From: CAWUEZ02 sp963921355
GTDB taxonomy: Bacteria > Pseudomonadota > Alphaproteobacteria > Thalassobaculales > Thalassobaculaceae
DNA length: 64,000 nt
Assembly: GCA_963921355.3 (NCBI GenBank)
Contig: OZ001190.1
Coordinates: 124,001-188,000, forward strand
Reading direction: 5' to 3'
A program made the position numbers and the translations under genes. Of this stretch, positions 61,196-64,000 are shown one piece after another. The notes under the pieces are model-generated. The model had not been told where the DNA came from. It searched no databases and worked only from the letters and a program-made list of their open reading frames with translations. Each line of letters opens with the position of its first letter. Position 1 is the first letter of the stretch.

Positions 61196-61782
61196 GTTTC
61201 GGTATCTCCGTGGCGCACCGCGACGGCTCGAAGTCGGACTCCTGCCGGTCGCTTTCGGCGACGCGTGTCGGCGTCGGCGCGGGTGCGATGTGTGTGGTCA
61301 ACGACCCCCAGGGTCGCCGCATGCGGGGGACCGCATGGGTCACGACAGCCGTCGGCGCACGCGTCGAGCCGGGTCTCCGGCTCACGCGGGCAAGTCGATC
61401 AGTCGCGGGCGACGCTTTCACGTTGGTCGCCATGCTGGTCCAGAGTGCAGGTCTCACGTTTTTCGATCCTGCGCAGTGCACAGCGGTCGTTCCGCTGACG
61501 CCCGAAAACAGAAGAGTATCGCTGTCCCGAAGATTCTGAGTTCCGCAACAGCACGAAACGGTGCCGCGCGCGATCTTCCGGGACGCATGCACCATACTGT
61601 CAGTCCGGCATCCTAACAATCCAAAACTTACGGAATTTTCGGCCCCGGGACCATCACGGGCAGTTTATTAGTAAGTCACTGTAAGGCTGGCTCCTAGAGC
61701 AATGAAAATCAGAACAAATATTGCTCTCACCATCGCCGCCCTGTATCGTGACCCGATCGATTCGCAGGAATGGGGCGCGGTC
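61196..61782. promoter_or_regulatory. Long intergenic region upstream of rne and the cell-wall amidase gene
   Basis: This 587-bp gap contains no supportable gene. The part next to rne (61196-61620) would be a long leader for rne on the minus strand, like the autoregulatory 5' UTR of enterobacterial rne; this is inference, and no stem-loops were confirmed. The right end holds repeat copy D and the amidase start region. No -35/-10 was convincing. Confidence 0.4.
61694..61727. repeat. Half copy of the CTAGAGCA palindromic repeat (copy D)
   Basis: CTAGAGCAAT (61694-61703) is mirrored by ATTGCTCT (61720-61727) with an 18-base loop, matching the outer arms of hairpin 1 of copies A and B. It lies in the region between rne and the amidase gene, upstream of the amidase start. 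Confidence 0.55.
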
Positions 61783-63021
61783 ATGGCGCGGCGGTTCTCC
61801 GGCGCCGTATTGGGAGTTTTGGTCTGGCTGCTTCTGGCCGGCGTCGCCTTTGTCGGCGCGACGCCATCGGCGGTGGCGGCGAGTTCCCCGACCGTCTCGA
61901 ACCTGCGCGTCGGCCAGCACCCCGACAAGATGCGGATCGTCCTCGATCTGGACGCGCCGGTCGCGTTCTCCACCTTTTTGCTGCCGGATCCGTATCGCGT
62001 CGTGATCGACCTTCCGGAAATCCGGTTTCGGTTGCCGGCCTCGGCCCGGTCGCGGAGCGTGGGTCAGATCAGCGGCTGGCGGTATGGCCAGTTCCGGCCG
62101 GGCACCTCGCGGGTGGTTGTCGACACCAAACAGCCGATGGTCGTGAAGAGCGCGTTCGTCTTGCCACCGTCCGGCGCCCAGGGACACAGGCTAGTCGTCG
62201 ACCTGCACGCCGCCGACCGGCGCCTCTTCCTGGACGCTTCAGCGAAGTCGATCCGGCAGCGCGCCGCACTCAGCGCCCCCCGGGTATCCCCGCCCGCCGC
62301 CACCCCGACACCTCTGCCCAAGTCCGACGACCGGCTCGTGGTCGTCGTTGACGCGGGCCACGGCGGCATCGATCCGGGAGCGATTGGTTTCAGCGGGATC
62401 TACGAGAAGACCATCGCCCTGGAGGCAGCCCACGCCTTCCGCGAGGCCCTGGAGCGAACCGGCCGCTACAAGGTCGTCATGACACGCAAGGATGACCGAT
62501 TTATCCGGCTGCGCGACCGCATCGCCATCGCGCGCCAAGTCGACGCCGACCTGTTCATCTCGATGCACGCAGACTCGATCGGCGATAAGTCGCTGCGAGG
62601 GTTCTCGGTCTACACGCTGTCCGGGAAAGCCTCCGACAAGGAAGCCGAAGCGCTGGCCGCACGGGAGAACAAGTCCGACATCGTCGCCGGGATCGACTTC
62701 TCCGATCAGACCCCGGAGGTCGCCGATATCCTAATCGACCTCGCCCAGCGCCGCACCATGAACTACTCGGCCCGCCTGGCCGGTTATGTGGTCGACGAGA
62801 TGAAGGCCGAGACCAGGCTGCTGAAAAGGCCGCACCGCTTCGCCGGCTTTGCCGTCCTGAAGGCGCCGGACGTGCCATCGGTCCTGGTCGAGCTTGGCTT
62901 TCTGTCGAACCGCAAGGATGAGGCGCGGCTCAAGGATCCGGCGTTCCGTCACAAGGTGGCCGACGGCCTGACACGGGCCGTCGACCGCTACTTCCAGGGC
63001 GTCCAGGCGGCCTTCCGCTGA
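61783..63021 (+). CDS. amiC: N-acetylmuramoyl-L-alanine amidase (AmiC-like, AMIN + Amidase_3)
   Basis: A 412-residue periplasmic enzyme that cuts the amide bond between the peptide and MurNAc of peptidoglycan during cell division. Signal peptide MARRFSGAVLGVLVWLLLAGVAFVGATPSAVAA (residues 1-33). The AMIN domain (~35-135) starts VSNLRVGQHPDKMRIVLDL; the catalytic Amidase_3 domain (~180-410) has VVVDAGHGGIDPGAIG, EKTIALEAAHAF and FISMHADSI, and ends with VPSVLVELGFLSN. ATG 61783 is preferred, because the upstream ATG 61702 lies inside the repeat and would put ~27 non-signal residues before the signal peptide. Confidence 0.92.
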   Translation: MARRFSGAVLGVLVWLLLAGVAFVGATPSAVAASSPTVSNLRVGQHPDKMRIVLDLDAPVAFSTFLLPDPYRVVIDLPEIRFRLPASARSRSVGQISGWRYGQFRPGTSRVVVDTKQPMVVKSAFVLPPSGAQGHRLVVDLHAADRRLFLDASAKSIRQRAALSAPRVSPPAATPTPLPKSDDRLVVVVDAGHGGIDPGAIGFSGIYEKTIALEAAHAFREALERTGRYKVVMTRKDDRFIRLRDRIAIARQVDADLFISMHADSIGDKSLRGFSVYTLSGKASDKEAEALAARENKSDIVAGIDFSDQTPEVADILIDLAQRRTMNYSARLAGYVVDEMKAETRLLKRPHRFAGFAVLKAPDVPSVLVELGFLSNRKDEARLKDPAFRHKVADGLTRAVDRYFQGVQAAFR

Positions 63022-63031
63022 ACGGGCCGGC

Positions 63032-64000
63032 TTAGTCCGCCGCTTCCTGCCTCGGCATCCACGACTTGACGTATTCTTGGTTCTCCACGCCTTCCGGCAG
63101 CGATCCGATCTCCAGCGCATCGCGGGTGTCGAGCATCACGGCGTACTCGTCGGTCTCGGTCTTTTTCGGCGTCAACATGCCCTGCAAGGCCTTGGGATGC
63201 GGGCCATGGGTGAAACCGCAGGGGTGAAAGATGATCATCCCGCGATCGATGTTGTCCCGACTGAAGAAATCGCCACGGTGATAGAACAGCACCTCGTCGT
63301 AGTCGTCGTTGTTGTGGAAGAACGGGACTTTCAGCGCGCCCGGGTCCATCTCCATCGGCCGCGGACAGAAGGTGCAGACCACGAAACGCGGCCCCACGAA
63401 GGTGGTATGGGCCGACGGCGGCAAGTGGTAGCGGTGGCTCATCAACGGCCGGAAATCCTCGACGTTGATCTTCACCGGCGTCAGGTCACCCTTCCAACCG
63501 ACCGCGTCGAGCGGGTTGTAGGCATAGGTGACTGTCGAAATCTGCTCGCGCCGCGCGATGGCGACGCGGGTTTCATCCTCACGGCCGTCCGGGGTCTGCT
63601 GGTTGCGAAACGCCTCGTCCATGACGGGGGTGTCCAGCATCGCCGGATCGAAGATCGCGTGATGCCCGACCAGCCCCTTGTCCGGCAGCATGTAGGACCC
63701 GTTGGTCGCCTCGATCATCAGCACGTCGGCATCGCCGTCGAACTCGGTGCGCCACATGGTGCCGCGCGGCAGCATCACGTAGTCGCCGGCCCTGAGATCC
63801 ATCCGGCCGAAATCGCAGAAGATCTGGCCCTTGCCGTCGTGCACGAACAGCAGCTCGTCGCCGTCGCCGTTGCGGGCCAGCCGTTCCATCTTGCCGGAAG
63901 TCCGCCAGAACCGGAGCTTGCAGTGGGCATTGTGCAGCACCGTCGCCGCCTCGAACGGCAGGTTCGGGCGGTAGTTCAGCCGGTTCAGATCGAAGGCCCG
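63032..64000 (-). CDS. Homogentisate 1,2-dioxygenase family protein, partial (right edge)
   Basis: The C-terminal ~322 residues of a cupin-type dioxygenase; the N-terminus is beyond the window. FFHNNDDYDEVLFYHRGDFF has the metal-ligand Glu region, and IIFHPCGFTHGPHPKALQGM supplies the His-rich metal end; GDYVMLPRGTMWRTEF is the cupin fold. The family includes homogentisate 1,2-dioxygenase, which opens the homogentisate ring; this copy is rather divergent, so a related substrate is possible. maiA, the next step of that pathway, is 12 kb upstream on the opposite strand. Confidence 0.82.
   Translation of the reverse strand, partial: RAFDLNRLNYRPNLPFEAATVLHNAHCKLRFWRTSGKMERLARNGDGDELLFVHDGKGQIFCDFGRMDLRAGDYVMLPRGTMWRTEFDGDADVLMIEATNGSYMLPDKGLVGHHAIFDPAMLDTPVMDEAFRNQQTPDGREDETRVAIARREQISTVTYAYNPLDAVGWKGDLTPVKINVEDFRPLMSHRYHLPPSAHTTFVGPRFVVCTFCPRPMEMDPGALKVPFFHNNDDYDEVLFYHRGDFFSRDNIDRGMIIFHPCGFTHGPHPKALQGMLTPKKTETDEYAVMLDTRDALEIGSLPEGVENQEYVKSWMPRQEAAD

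Overview
The window is a 64 kb stretch of a high-GC chromosome, almost certainly from an alphaproteobacterium of the Rhodospirillales type. This rests on gene content: COX15 heme A synthase, the Usg protein, the F1-ATPase zeta inhibitor (DUF1476), a purS/purQ/short-purL purine set followed by bolA and grxD, an RNase E with an acidic insert in its S1 domain, and three small PAS_5-family proteins. No phage, IS, CRISPR array, rRNA or tRNA gene was found. Genes are densely packed with many ATGA/GTGA overlaps.

Layout. 0-13.4 kb: the end of a DinG-like helicase, a GNAT acetyltransferase, heme A synthase, a thioredoxin-reductase-like ferredoxin reductase with two [2Fe-2S] ferredoxins around a DUF2332 gene, usg, a putative exported protein and a PAS protein, the CIRCE-controlled groES-groEL operon with its terminator, a HAD hydrolase, two paralogous 3-hydroxyisobutyrate-dehydrogenase-family oxidoreductases, a TerB-like protein and an amidase.

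13.5-21.4 kb is the accessory region. It holds a methyltransferase coupled by an ATGA overlap to a very large sulfotransferase-sulfotransferase-glycosyltransferase-TPR gene (about 1,700 residues, split here by one missing base), and two tandemly duplicated RTX (GGxGxD) proteins, one of them also frameshifted. It looks like a surface-glycan or secreted-protein modification locus and is the most unusual part of the window.

21.6-32.7 kb: prfB with its programmed +1 frameshift, PBP1A, a PhyH-family dioxygenase, citramalate synthase, trmJ, a PAS protein, rpsD, a TPR-methyltransferase, a DUF3592 protein, grxD and bolA. 32.8-43.2 kb: purine synthesis on the minus strand (purB, purC, purS, purQ, purL). 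A PAS sensor kinase that lacks its phosphoacceptor histidine sits between purS and purQ. Two GNAT genes overlap the end of purB.

43.3-48.5 kb: mtnA, a GNAT, a FucA-like class II aldolase and a class III aminotransferase (a candidate DHAP-shunt cluster), then three small orphan genes. 48.5-64 kb: a degenerate GGDEF protein, a persulfide-dioxygenase-like hydrolase, a PAS protein, maiA, an MFS transporter, a DsbA-like protein, an M48/BepA-like protease, a gamma-glutamyltransferase-like lipoprotein (frameshifted, and lacking the catalytic Thr), an aminotransferase, RNase E, an N-acetylmuramoyl-L-alanine amidase and a partial homogentisate-dioxygenase-family gene at the right edge.

Two families of intergenic palindromic repeat are dispersed through the window. 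One is a roughly 140-bp CTAGAGCA...GATCTAG element with two full and two half copies. The other is a CCCCGGA-N5-TCCGGGG element with four copies. Three genes carry a frameshift, and each is repaired by adding a single G/C, so sequencing error must be excluded before any is called a pseudogene.
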